Counted from the first letter of the stretch, positions 27,985 to 36,960 are shown. The stretch: DNA of 42,500 nt from Prorocentrum cordatum (GCA_963575745.1 CAUYUJ010000880.1:364920-407419); one strand, 5' to 3'. Notes: generated by a model not told the origin, from the sequence alone. Translations and numbers: made by a program.

Positions 27985-28330
27985 CGATAGTCGGGAGTGG
28001 ACAGAACCCCCACCCTGACACCTCGATTAGTGGATTGTCTATTTTCGGTTCTCGAGAGGGCGCCGCGGCCGTCATTTTCCAGGCTTGCGCTTGCCAGGTT
28101 TTTTTCACTAAACCACGTTTTACTAAAGGGGGTTCTGTCCATCCCCGAGAGGCGAAGGCCCTCGCACACCCCCCCTCCCCCCCCTGGAGTAGATCTTGGC
28201 TGTCTTTGGCGCCTGTTTTGAGCAGGTGGAGTCTCCCCCACAGGACCCACGGTTGCAAGCAGTCGCATCAAGCAGAGGTTGAGAGCCAGATACCCTTCCC
28301 CTTCCGCCCAATGTCGAAACGCCAGGTAAG
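27955..28330. repeat. Family G repeat, copy 2, interrupted by a B element
   Basis: GATCGTTGTCTTATGCATTG, TTTTGCCGATAG, then the B element, then CTGGAGTAGATCTTGGCTG, GAGCAGGTGGAGTCTCCC, GTTGCAAGCAGTCGC and CCGCCCAATGTCGAAAC. Confidence 0.75.
27993..28146. mobile_element. Family B TIR element, copy 2, nested in G
   Basis: GGGAGTGGACAGAACCCCC to GGGGGTTCTGTCCATCCCC. It lacks the GGGCCTCAGGTCG segment of the other two copies, so it is about 13 bp shorter. Confidence 0.9.
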
Positions 28331-28806
28331 AAAACGCTCACGTAGTGAGCCAGTGGGGTTTTTGGGGTCACCACACGGTTTTGGGGGCTCGGGTCGTTCT
28401 CCGCAGGGCCTGCTTCGATGCTTCCGATTCGATTCGATCCGAGTCTCAGGGCTTCTGCTTCCGATTCGATTCGACTTCGGATTCCGATTCGGGCTCCGAT
28501 GTCTCACTGGAGCCCTACTAAACTGCCGATTTCCGCCGATTCGACTCTTCCCGTCTCGGCTGCCGATGTCCGCCGATCCGATTCCTTTCGATCGCCAGTC
28601 CGACTTATCGATTCGATGCTTGGCTCGCCTGGTTCTCCGACCGGTGCGAACGGGATGGGTACGGCAGGAGCGGGGGCGGAGTCTGGCAGCGGACCCTGCC
28701 CATTTTTAGAGCGTGGCTCGCTGTCGAAAAACTACTCAGGACGAAGAGCCAGAGCTGGGGTGCTGGTCCAGACCTCCGGTGCCCATACATCAAAGAAGTT
28801 GGATGA
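28331..28806. other. No gene; degenerate CCGATTCGATTCG repeats
   Basis: Between about 28410 and 28620 there are many irregular TTCCGATTCGATTCGA and CCGATGTC units, a decayed minisatellite. Nothing else seen. Confidence 0.55.
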
Positions 28807-28959
28807 AGTCGGGCATATCTTTCCACAGGAGGGATATTCCAGAATGGTAGAAAAGATTCGATGGGCGATGTGTCATGCTCTTTCGACAATGTTTGATCAT
28901 GTTTGGACTACTTCTCATTTTTCTTTCAAGCTCTGCCTGCAGGAGGACATGCCCGACCT
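28807..28959. mobile_element. Family A MITE, copy 7
   Basis: AGTCGGGCATATC to GACATGCCCGACCT, about 153 bp, with GGAGGGATATTCCAGAATGG and CTGCCTGCAGGAGG. Confidence 0.85.
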
Positions 28960-29063
28960 AAAAGTTGTAGCAGCCGGATGTCTGGGGAAGGCCGCTTGCC
29001 CAACAGACAGCGGCCGCTGCCGGTATTGAACAAAATGAGGCGACGCAAAAAAAAACAAGGAGT

Positions 29064-29110
29064 CGACTGCGCCGACATTCGCGCGTAAGTTTCCCGCGTA
29101 AGTCGGGGTC
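29064..29110. repeat. Family S, partial
   Basis: TGCGCCGACATTCGCGCGTAAG matches the start of other S copies; the rest is missing. Confidence 0.45.
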
Positions 29111-29251
29111 AACGATAAGGGGGGTATAGGCATAGTGGTAGATGCATCGACCCCCAACCGCCCATGATCACCGAGATGGGTCCGATGGCCCCAACTTGCC
29201 CAGGAACGTGCGGATTCACTATCGGGGGCCTATCGCCGAACTATCGGAGAT

Positions 29252-29411
29252 GTACAGAGGAGACCCATGCCAAAAAAACACCTTGTTTGCCTCCAGGGTG
29301 CCCTGGGTTTCTTGGGATTTGATGGTTTTGCTACGGAGAGCGTGACGCTCCCGTGCCAAAGATCAGTGGACGTCCTGGGGTATCATGGTTGGGTTTCTTG
29401 TGGACGGGCCT
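29252..29411. repeat. Family E repeat, copy 2
   Basis: GTACAGAGGAGACCCATGCC, then TTGCCTCCAGGGTGCCCTGG and GAGCGTGACGC, ending TTTCTTGTGGACGGGCCT. Confidence 0.75.
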
Positions 29412-29417
29412 CAACTG

Positions 29418-29610
29418 TACGTTAGGTTCGTGTCGTGTCGACCGGCGGCGACCCCGCTAGTGGCGTTCAACGTTGAACGCCGCTGGCGACCCAGAATCGT
29501 CCGATGTGGAACGATTTGGACGCTTCGGAAACAGCCGATTTTTCAAGGCTGACCGATCCCCGCGGTGTCAGGAACCAATGCCGAAGTCGACACGACACGA
29601 ACTTGCCGTA
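29418..29610. mobile_element. Family K TIR element, copy 1
   Basis: TACGTTAGGTTCGTGTCGTG and GTCGAC at the left; GTCGACACGACACGAAC and TTGCCGTA at the right, about 26 paired positions. An inner palindrome, GCGTTCAACGTTGAACGC, lies near 29462. Copies at 32797-33010 and 37393-37584 share GATCCACGCGGTGTCA-like sequence near the right end. Confidence 0.8.
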
Positions 29611-29867
29611 TCGCTCCTTCCAGGTCGATGTTCCCCCCTTTATGCTTATTGAATGGCCTCTGGCCAGTGCCGCCGATCCGAGGCGCTCCAGATGCTGGTG
29701 GTTGACACCACGACGACGGCGACGACGACGACGATGGCGACCTCGACGCCAACATCGGACGACTTACGACTGACGGGAGGCGGGAGGCGGGAGGAGGGAG
29801 GAGGGGGGAGGGAGGAAAGAGGAGGGAGGAGGGAGGTCGATGCGCGCCGTTGTGGAGCATCCCCTCC

Positions 29868-30260
29868 TCCTCCCCCTCCTCGTCCCCCTTCTCCTCCCCC
29901 TCCTCGTCCCCTTCCTCCTCCTCCTCCTCCTCCTCCTCCTCCTCCTCCTCCTCCTGCTCCTCCTGCTCCTCCCCCTCCTCCTCCTCCTGCCCCTCCCCCC
30001 CCCCTCCCCCCCTTCCTCCCCCTCCTACTCCTCCTCCTCCTCCTCCTCCTCTTCTCCTCTCCTCCTCCTCCCTTATCCTCCCCCTCCTCCTCCTCCTCCT
30101 CATCCTCCTCCTCTCCTCCTCCTCCTCCTCCTCCTCCTCCTCCTCCCCCCTCCTCCTCCTCCTCCTCCTCCTCCTCCTCCTCCTCCTCCTCCTCCTCCTC
30201 CCCTCCTCCCCCCTCCTCCCCCTCCCCCTCCTCCCCTTCTCCTCCTCCTCCTCCCCCTCC
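29868..30260. repeat. Long CCT tract
   Basis: About 390 bp of CCT/CTC units in kinase intron 2. Confidence 0.9.
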
Positions 30261-30393
30261 ACAATTACTCAATATGAATACTACTCTCCCTCTTCCCCTG
30301 ATGACGGTTTGAAAGTGCTCGACCACCCCCCCGCGTATTGTTTGTTTACACCGGTTTTTCCCCGGAGTTGGGTTTTCGCTTGCATTTGTTTCA

Positions 30394-30596
30394 AAATGCT
30401 GCTCTCGCTGAGGCGCAGGCCTCATTTTCGGGCCCCGCTCGTTCCGAATCGTGCTCCCGCTGCAGCGCTGGCCTTATTTCCGTGCTTCCGCTCGTTCCGA
30501 ACCGTGTTCCCGCTGCAGCGCTGGCCTCATTACCGCGCTTCCGCTCGTTTCGACTCGCGTTCCCGCTGCAGCGCTGGCGTCATTCCCGTGCCATGC
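30394..30596. repeat. 53-bp minisatellite
   Basis: Three full units starting GCTCGTT at 30437, 30490 and 30543, plus a diverged partial unit before them. Each contains CCCGCTGCAGCGCTGGC. The period is close to 53 bp. Confidence 0.85.
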
Positions 30597-30809
30597 CACG
30601 GCATGCAATGCAATGCTAGGTTGATACTACGCTTCGCGGTGCTCTTCTACGTCATGCCACGCCGTGCTCTACAATGCATCGCGTACCTTTTCGGGATCAT
30701 TGCCCTTCTCGACATCCGAATGTGCGAGTAGAGAGGGGATCTGCGCCATGGTAAGGTATGGGAGGGAGGGGTAGGATGTCAGTTATGACGCGAGCGCACC
30801 TAGCTTGTC

Positions 30810-30884
30810 CTCCTCCCCCTCCCTCTCCTCATTCTCCTCCTCCTCCTTCTCCTCCCCCCCTCCTCCTCCTCCTCCTCCTCCTCC
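30810..30884. repeat. CCT tract upstream of second LINE tail
   Basis: CCT/CTC tract directly before the RNase H remnant. Confidence 0.85.
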
Positions 30885-32410
30885 TTGTTTTTGGGGCTCT
30901 CCCAGGCCCCATACAGTCCTCGCCCAGGGCCGAGCTTTTCGCTTTCCTTCAGGTCCTCCAGGTTTGCCTCCCCCCGTTTGTGTGCACACCGATTTCAAAG
31001 GCCTGGTTGACGGCCTTGCCCTTGGAGCCCGATGGCGCTGCTCGCCTCGGCGTTTAAACGTCGACCTTGGGGAACGCATATGGGCCAAGATTTCTGACCT
31101 GGGCGAGGCGGGGTCTGATGTGCGAGTTACCCTAGTTAAAGGACACCAGCAGGGCCAGAGCACCGATGCCCGAGGCAACCGGTGGGCCGACCTTGCTGCG
31201 CGCAATGGCAGAGACCTCCACTCCATCCCCAGAACTCAGGCCAAAGCTATGAAGCTTGGCCACCAACATTATACTCGCATCCTGCGATGGAGTACTACTG
31301 CCCTGGGGCTTTCCTTTGGCGAGCAGCGGGTTGATACTCGGCCCCGCAAGAAAGCCTGTCGGCGCCCTCGGCGAGCCACGGCCCCTCTGGAGCCCAAGGA
31401 GGATTCGGCTCATCTGCGCCATGTTTTCGCCCAGGTCCCCCATCGCAGCATTTGGAGATGCGAGTTTTGTAGGAAGGGCTCGAAGCTAGAAAGGACCCGT
31501 CGTCGTCTCTCGGTGCTTGCCTGCCCTGCTCGTTTGCGCGCTGCTGCCGCCATCCCTCGGCACCCCATCCACTGTCACTCCTCCTGGACACGCTGCGCGC
31601 GCCCAGGCTGACAACGAAGGGCAGATGCCGACGAATGAGGGCAGCAGTTTCGGTGCTGCCGTGCGATCTCGCCCCCCCTCGGACTCGTTTCGCTCGGTGC
31701 GCCCTCGGACGGAGTCCCCCACGCGTGGCCAGGAGAGTGTCCAAGGGGAGGCGGATCCCCCCCCTCCCTCTTCGGGCCTGGGTAGCCCTTCCTCGCCTCG
31801 CCCCCGCAGCCCCTCCCCTGGCTTTGAAAGACACGTCAGGCCACGCGTGGGCTTCGAGCCCGTCGCTGTTGCCTGGGATGGAGCTGCGAGTGCCCAGGCT
31901 GATGCCGCTGCCAGGGTTCTTTTTTTTCCAGAGCGCTCGGGGCCCGCCTTCCTCCCAGACAAGCGGAGGCGGATCGGCTCCAAGCGCCCAAGTCGGCCCT
32001 CGCTGGCCGACACGACAGTACCAGCCGAGCCCATGCCTGGAGCTGGCCCCGTTCCTGCCACGGCCGCTCGCGGCCACAGACTCTGGGTTTCCTCGGGTCA
32101 TGTTTGCCTGTGCGTTTCCTGTGGGGCTTTCACGACGGGCACGGCTGGTCACCTCCTAGTTGATTGCCCGTCGGGGAGCACGCACCGTCTGTCAGAACGG
32201 GCAGTGCGCAAACGACGCCTCTTCATGCAGGGTTTCCATCCTGCGGACGAAGGAATGGAGGGTTCACGTCGAGTCCCCGCACCTCGTCCGCTACTCGTCT
32301 CAGACCCTGAGACTCACTGGGTCAGGTTCCACGGGAGCCCACCTTCTCACCCAGGCTGCGGGACTTAATCCCCCGTCTCTTTTGCCTGTGTGGCTGGTAC
32401 CCGAGATCCT
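30885..32410 (+). pseudogene. Second 5'-truncated LINE tail: RNase H and C-terminus, frameshifted
   Basis: The RNase H domain is recognisable but broken. SPRAELFAFLQVLQ (catalytic Glu) is in one frame at about 30925-30965. VCVHTDFKGLVDG (third-motif Asp) follows in another frame, with LVKGHQ (His) and ARGNRWADLAARNG (last Asp). The first Asp strand is missing, replaced by the CCT tract. A WRCEFC cluster follows, then near 31520 the frame shifts again into a Pro/Ser/Arg-rich stretch and HVCLCVSCGAFTTG...HLLVDC, a second zinc-binding-like cluster comparable to the C-terminus of the LINE at 10.5-12 kb. At least two frameshifts make it inactive. It lies in kinase intron 2, same strand. Confidence 0.75.
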
Positions 32411-32517
32411 TTTGGTGGGGTCCCAGCCTCCTCGCAGGCCAGCCAGGCTGCCAGCAGCTTGGCGCCCTTGGTGGGCGCTCGTGCTCAGCGCGACGCTTCC
32501 CTCGGCAGTGCCGTATC

Positions 32518-32708
32518 CTCCTCCTCCTCCTCCTCCTCCTCCTCCTCCTCCTCCTCATCCTCCTCCTCCTCCTCCTCCTCCTCCTCCTCCTCTCCTCCTC
32601 CTCCTCCCCCTCCCCCTCTTCCCTCTTCCTCCTCCTCCTCCTCCTCCTCCTCCTCCTCCTCCTCCTCCTCCTCCTCCTCCTCCTCCTCCCCCTCCTCCTC
32701 CTCACCCT
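32518..32708. repeat. CCT tract downstream of second LINE tail
   Basis: About 190 bp of CTC/CCT units, the mirror of the arrangement around the LINE at 10.5 kb. Confidence 0.9.
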
Positions 32709-32796
32709 CCGCCGCGGGGCGCCCTGTTCGCACGGTAAAACAAGAATGCCCTCGCAGTTCTGTCTGGCATCGTCCGGTATCAAGGAAGCATCGTGC

Positions 32797-33010
32797 ACGG
32801 TAGGTTCGCGCGGCGTTGGCGCGCTGGCGACGCTGGCGAAGAAGTTCAAGGTTGAATTCTGCGACGCGGAAGTACCGAGGGACACGATAACGCCATTTGG
32901 CCCGACGGAATTCAACTTTGAACGATCGGGGCCGCGATCGATTCAAAATTAAGCGATCGACGCGGTGTCACCAACCTTTGCGCGCGCCGACGCCGCACGA
33001 ACCTACCGTA
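32797..33010. mobile_element. Family K TIR element, copy 2
   Basis: ACGGTAGGTTCGCG against GCACGAACCTACCGT. Inner pair: AAGTTCAAGGTTGAATTC and GAATTCAACTTTGAACG. A similar CCCTCGCAGTTCTGTCT/CCCTCGCAACTCTGTCT sequence occurs on both sides (32749 and 33011). Confidence 0.8.
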
Positions 33011-33030
33011 CCCTCGCAACTCTGTCTTCA

Positions 33031-33232
33031 GCATCGACTAGCGTCGGTTAGCGTTTGGGAGTCGATGAGATAGTGCCGATTTCGCGTCGGCTAGCGTCGA
33101 TCAGCGTCGATCAGCGTCGATGCAGCGTCGATTCAGCGTCGACTCGCGTCGATTCAGCGTCGGCTCGCGTCGATTCGCGTCTACTCGCAAGGGCCGACAA
33201 ACTGGTATGGGAGGCCCCAGTGAGTTGCCACA
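33031..33232. repeat. Family L (AGCGTCGATT) repeat, copy 2
   Basis: A longer run of GCGTCGATCA / GCGTCGATTCA units after GAGATAGTGCCGATTTCGCG, ending CTCGCAAGGGCCGACAAAC and TGGTATGGGAGGCC as in copy 1 at 19292-19432. It underlies the first codons of the long open frame that begins at 33120, so that start is not credible. Confidence 0.75.
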
Positions 33233-33411
33233 GAAGCATCGTGCCCATGCTTTCCGTACCCAGCTCGGGCTTCGGGATCCGAGGTTACGTCTCGGTCAAC
33301 CGGGGCGTCGCCAAGGCCCGTGCGGTGACGACCGTGCGGCAAGATTTTTTTCTGGCAGTGGCGCGGCGTTTGGGCTTGCCTATGGGCCCACCAAAGATAG
33401 TTGTGAGAGCC

Positions 33412-33433
33412 TCCGTAGCCATGTTGGCTCAAG
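33412..33433 (+). other. Relict dinoflagellate spliced-leader sequence
   Basis: These 22 bases match the conserved dinoflagellate spliced leader (known form DCCGUAGCCAUUUUGGCUCAAG) at every position but one: a G at 33422 replaces a T. In the genome the leader is normally encoded only by SL RNA genes and is added to mRNA by trans-splicing. A copy fused upstream of a gene is the known mark of a reverse-transcribed, reintegrated mRNA. The substitution creates an ATG at 33421 that opens a 6-codon upstream frame. No SL RNA gene features (donor GT and snRNA body) follow. The 10-mer TTGTGAGAGC lies on both sides (33401-33410 and 33436-33445). Confidence 0.85.
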
Positions 33434-33467
33434 CCTTGTGAGAGCATTCGAGGTTTTTGCTGGACCA

Positions 33468-34739
33468 ATGTCATTTTCGCCTGCGAAGGTGCAGCAGTCC
33501 TGTCAGGCCGCCCACGGGCTTATCATGTGTGTCGCAGCGCTATGTACTGCGTTCTCCGCATTACGCCACGGTGTCTTCGCCACGTTCATCTCCTTGGGCG
33601 GAGCGAGTCTGCACATCGATATCGACATGTTCCTGTTTTCGCTTTGCGTTCTCGGCTACTTCGTCCATTCCCGCTACTGGAAGAGCACGGAAGGAATCAC
33701 AAAAGAGAACAACTTGACCACCGCAATATCTTTGATCGGCAATTTGTTTTTCGAAGGTAGGCGCGAAGCCTTGCGCGCAGTCTCCGCCCAGGAACCTGCA
33801 TCGCGTACGAATTTAGGTATCGTTGGTGACAGCCGCGAGGGTTCACGGGATCAGCTTGGACATGAAAGACACCGATCGAAGCCCGACATGTACATTATCA
33901 AGTGCGCGCAGAGAGATGGTGTGACCCACGAACTCCCGAGCATGCTGAAAGTGATGCACGCCTCCATCAGACTTAAACACGGAGAAGTAGCCGTGACGTT
34001 GTTCGACCAGATGTTGGAAAAGGGGGCTGTTCCTGGTGCACACCTTATTCACAAGGCCGTGTCCAGCCGCTTCTTCGAGCTCGTCGCTGAAACTCTCGAT
34101 GACAAACGTGTGCAGATAGACGGGCTGCGGCTTTTTGGTTTAGTTCGAACTCATGGGATCAGCGCGTCGTACAAATTGCAGAACCGTATGCTGGGTGCGT
34201 GGAAGGGTCGTCAGCTTCCAGGGAGTGTCGTTGAATATCTCGTGAAGATGAAGCGCGCAGGTGTCAACCTCAGCAAATGGGCATATCGTTCCATTGTCGT
34301 GGCCTACGAGCGTTCCGATCCAGAATTTGCTTCGACGATTGGCAATGAAATGGAGGGATTAGGCATTCAGCTCCGCCGGGAGGCGTACAATGCGGTGTTG
34401 GGTGCTCGTCTTCAGCTTGGCATGCACAACGAAGCCCACGGATTGTTCATGAAGATGGGTGACCATGCGGTGGCTCCCAATGCAAGATCTCATAGCATCA
34501 TGATCAGGGTGTATTCGTTCAGCGGCCAACACGAGAAAGCCGTTGCCATCTTCGAGACTATGCGGGGACACCCGTTCGAGCCCGACCACATCGATTACCA
34601 TCATGCAATCCGTTCCTGCATTCTGATCCAGCGTGTTGAGTACGCCGTGAAGCTGTACAAGGACGCGATCCAGGCGAAGTTGTCCTTGCCCGCGAGCACG
34701 TACGTCATGCTGAGTCGTGCGTGCGAATGCGTTGGCTGA
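33468..34739 (+). CDS. Intronless pentatricopeptide-repeat-like protein with N-terminal hydrophobic segments
   Basis: A 423-codon frame from the ATG at 33468, 34 bp after the spliced-leader relict, to the TGA at 34737-34739. The frame is open back to 33120, but that part is family L repeat and leader. Residues about 15-70 are hydrophobic in two or three runs (GLIMCVAALCTAFSAL, GVFATFISLGGASLHI, MFLFSLCVLGYFV), which suggests a membrane anchor or organelle-targeting region. From about residue 160 to the end are helical pairs of PPR type: GEVAVTLFDQMLEKGAVPG, YNAVLGARLQLGMHNEAHGL, HSIMIRVYSFSGQHEKAV, YHHAIRSCILIQRVEYAVKL. PPR proteins usually bind organelle RNA; that role is inferred. It lies within kinase intron 2 on the same strand and has no introns, fitting a retrogene. 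The frame is intact. Confidence 0.8.
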   Translation: MSFSPAKVQQSCQAAHGLIMCVAALCTAFSALRHGVFATFISLGGASLHIDIDMFLFSLCVLGYFVHSRYWKSTEGITKENNLTTAISLIGNLFFEGRREALRAVSAQEPASRTNLGIVGDSREGSRDQLGHERHRSKPDMYIIKCAQRDGVTHELPSMLKVMHASIRLKHGEVAVTLFDQMLEKGAVPGAHLIHKAVSSRFFELVAETLDDKRVQIDGLRLFGLVRTHGISASYKLQNRMLGAWKGRQLPGSVVEYLVKMKRAGVNLSKWAYRSIVVAYERSDPEFASTIGNEMEGLGIQLRREAYNAVLGARLQLGMHNEAHGLFMKMGDHAVAPNARSHSIMIRVYSFSGQHEKAVAIFETMRGHPFEPDHIDYHHAIRSCILIQRVEYAVKLYKDAIQAKLSLPASTYVMLSRACECVG

Positions 34740-36118
34740 AAGTGTTTGGCGAACAAGTTCGAAACGGAGTGAAACACCAGCAAACAGTGCGTATGAGGGA
34801 GGTCTAGGCCGCGTGTAAATTTCAAGCGTAGCATGGCGTCACAGGTGCTATAGCAAACGAGCGGTCCAGGTAAGATGCAGCGAGGTGTTCGTTGACATCA
34901 AGCATGGCGGCGTGGCTGCTGCCAGACCCTCGTAATTCTGTAGTTGATGGCCGCCGTTTACGCATGTACACATGTTATCGTGCATCCGCGCCTTTGGGGC
35001 CGCGTGGTTCGGTAGGGCATGCTGTCCACGGATGTCTACGGCCTGCGCGAGGCTGCTATGCAGTTGTCTTCCCAAAATCGTGCAGAGTGTGCAAGGCTTG
35101 CTTTTAGTTGGTGTGTGTGTGTGAGAGGGTGGCCCGTAGTGTTGTGGTGTAGCTGGGGACGGCGCAACATGTGTTCGTGTTGGTTGCCGCGGCGCTGGCT
35201 GCTGGCACAACGCGGTATCTTCCGCCGCCGATGCTTGAAACGGCCACTCAGATTTCAGACCTCCTGGCGGTCTCCAACCCTTCCCTTCCTTTGCTCTTCT
35301 CCTTCTCCTCTTCGCTTGAATCTGCAAGGGTTCAAAACGATTTACCTAGGTCTTGCGGCGGTGCCTGACTGACCTACAGAGGCGTCCGTCGGAAATTCAA
35401 GTTCACTGGGTCCGTCTTGCGGACATTGAACGCTTGGTGCTATGAGGCCCCGCCGGTGAGAGGAGGGGGCTGGGGCGAGGGTGGGGGCATCTGTTCATTG
35501 GCCTCTGCATTCAGCCTTATGGCGTGTAGTCTCTTGACAGGGGATCCTGGATCACCACTTGTTGTCATGCGACAGTGGTGCTAGACCCCCCCGTCACTAG
35601 ACTTTTTTGTTTTTGGAGCCTGCGCGCAACCCGTAACCCAGTGGTTTATGTCCGCCAGGCCCCGACAATGCCGTCTGGCACTCGAATCATCTTTGATTTG
35701 GTTGAGCCAGTTCGAGCTCCAGCAACCTTGAAGCTGGCATGCCTCCGGCGTGACTGCGACGTGGTGTGATAGGGAATCGCACGAAAGCGCAACCATGCGC
35801 GAACATCATTTGAAGAGGAAAAGGATCATGGGGCCCCCATGGGTTCACAGTTGAGCTGTTGTGGCGCTTTGTGACTTCCTTCGAAGTCTGGCCAGACCCT
35901 CGTGTCTTTCGCCAGCACGTTCTGGACAGCGCGCGCATTGTAGTTGGGGGCACTTTGTATCGCCAGTCTGCGTTCTGACAGCCGGTTTGTGGTTCAGGCT
36001 GGCGGATTGATTTTGACAGCTTGTCCTGGCCTCGGCCGCTGACGACCGGCGGCTCCGTCGGCTGGGCGTGCTTCTGCGGGGCAAGCTGCCGCTGGTCATT
36101 CCTGCGCTCAGAAAAAAA
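34740..36118. other. No further gene recognised; PPR 3' flank and kinase intron
   Basis: Less GC-rich and nearly repeat-free. It could include the 3' UTR of the PPR gene. No poly(A) tract or matching direct repeat marking the end of a retro-insertion was seen. Short open frames show no domain. Confidence 0.4.
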
Positions 36119-36311
36119 GATAGTTCTGCGAGCCTCGTGCGGTTTGCACGAAATGCTCTTAGAACATGTCTGGTTTAGGCCGTCTTCTTTTGATACATCG
36201 GTGTTATGTGATACGAGCCTTGCTTTTGTTTCCAGTGCATTGCACGTTTTTGCTGTAAGAGCGTGTCGTGACAGACCTGAAGGAATGCTGGGGCGGCAGG
36301 TTCCTGCTCTA
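36119..36311. repeat. Family N repeat, copy 2 (diverged)
   Basis: GATAGTTCTGCGAGC, GTGCGGTTTGCACGA, CTTAGAACATGTC, then GCGTGTCGTGACAG, GGAATGCTGGGGCGG and TTCCTGCTC parallel copy 1 at 24461-24648. Confidence 0.5.
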
Positions 36312-36377
36312 CTCTTGGGATTTGGAGGCTATCGCGCGGTCCGTCACCACACGGTTTCGGGACCCCCAGGCCTTGGG

Positions 36378-36562
36378 TGACGAACCAACAACACACACAC
36401 CCATACCCATAGAGGGGTCGGAGGGGGCTATGGGTGCGTGTTGTCGGATGGGGGTCCCCGCTCGAACGGGAGCGTTCCCAGGGTCCGACAACCCGCACCC
36501 ATACCCATAGCCTGTCCTCCTCCCAACGACCCCCCTATGGGTATGGGTGTGTGTTGCTCGTT
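36378..36562. mobile_element. Foldback element V with 10-bp target duplication
   Basis: Outer arms ACACACACACCCATACCCATAG against CTATGGGTATGGGTGTGTGT; inner arms CTATGGGTGCGTGTTGTCGGA against TCCGACAACCCGCACCC. The perfect 10-mer AGGCCTTGGG flanks it at 36368-36377 and 36563-36572. A 9-10 bp duplication with long arms is typical of Mutator-like and foldback elements. Confidence 0.8.
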
Positions 36563-36609
36563 AGGCCTTGGGGCCGGGGCCGCTGGAGTGACGCGAGGCA
36601 CGGGCTCGA

Positions 36610-36960
36610 GTGCGCCGGCGTTCGCGCGTGAGCTGCCCGCGAAGGGGCGCGCGTCAGCGCCCTCGTTGCAGATGTGGCGTTAAGTCGGGCCTGTCCCCCA
36701 GACAGAGGGATTGTCGACGAAAAATAACACATACCCCAAAAATAGTCAAACAATAGTCCAAACATAGTCTGGGGACTATCTTTCGAGTATGTTCTGGCCT
36801 TTTTGGGGCATTTAGGAGGTATGTTTTAAAATTTGTCGTCGGAAATCCTCCTGTAAGGGAGACACGCCCGACATACATGTAGCTTTGCGCGCTGGCTGCC
36901 CGCATGAGCCACCGCGTAACGTCGCTGTGACATCTCGCGCAAGACCCGTTTCGTCTCGCC
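36610..36960. repeat. Family S repeat, copy 4, interrupted by an A element
   Basis: The left part GCGCCGGCGTTCGCGCGTGAG to about 36680 and the right part from about 36874 to CATCTCGCGCAAGACCCG form one S copy, split by the A element at 36683-36873. Confidence 0.65.
36683..36873. mobile_element. Family A MITE, copy 8 (long subtype), nested in S
   Basis: AGTCGGGCCTGTCCCCCAGACAG to GGGAGACACGCCCGACAT, 191 bp. Shares GATTGTCGACGAAAAAT-like sequence, TAGTCAAACAATAGTC and TAGTCTGGGGACTAT with copy 6. Confidence 0.9.

Noticed and set aside
29115-29160. tRNA-like GGCATAGTGGTAGATGC (A-box-like)
   Set aside because: No B box (GGTTCGAAYCC) downstream and no cloverleaf could be drawn.
33412-33433. Functional SL RNA gene
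   Set aside because: An SL RNA gene needs a GT donor right after the 22 bases and an snRNA body. Here CCTTGTG and then a protein-coding frame follow.
33120-33467. Upstream extension of the PPR frame
   Set aside because: It is encoded by family L repeat units and the region before the SL relict. An mRNA carrying the SL would start after it.
35019-35372. 117-codon Trp/Cys-rich frame after the PPR gene
   Set aside because: No domain, odd composition, more likely 3' UTR or intron.
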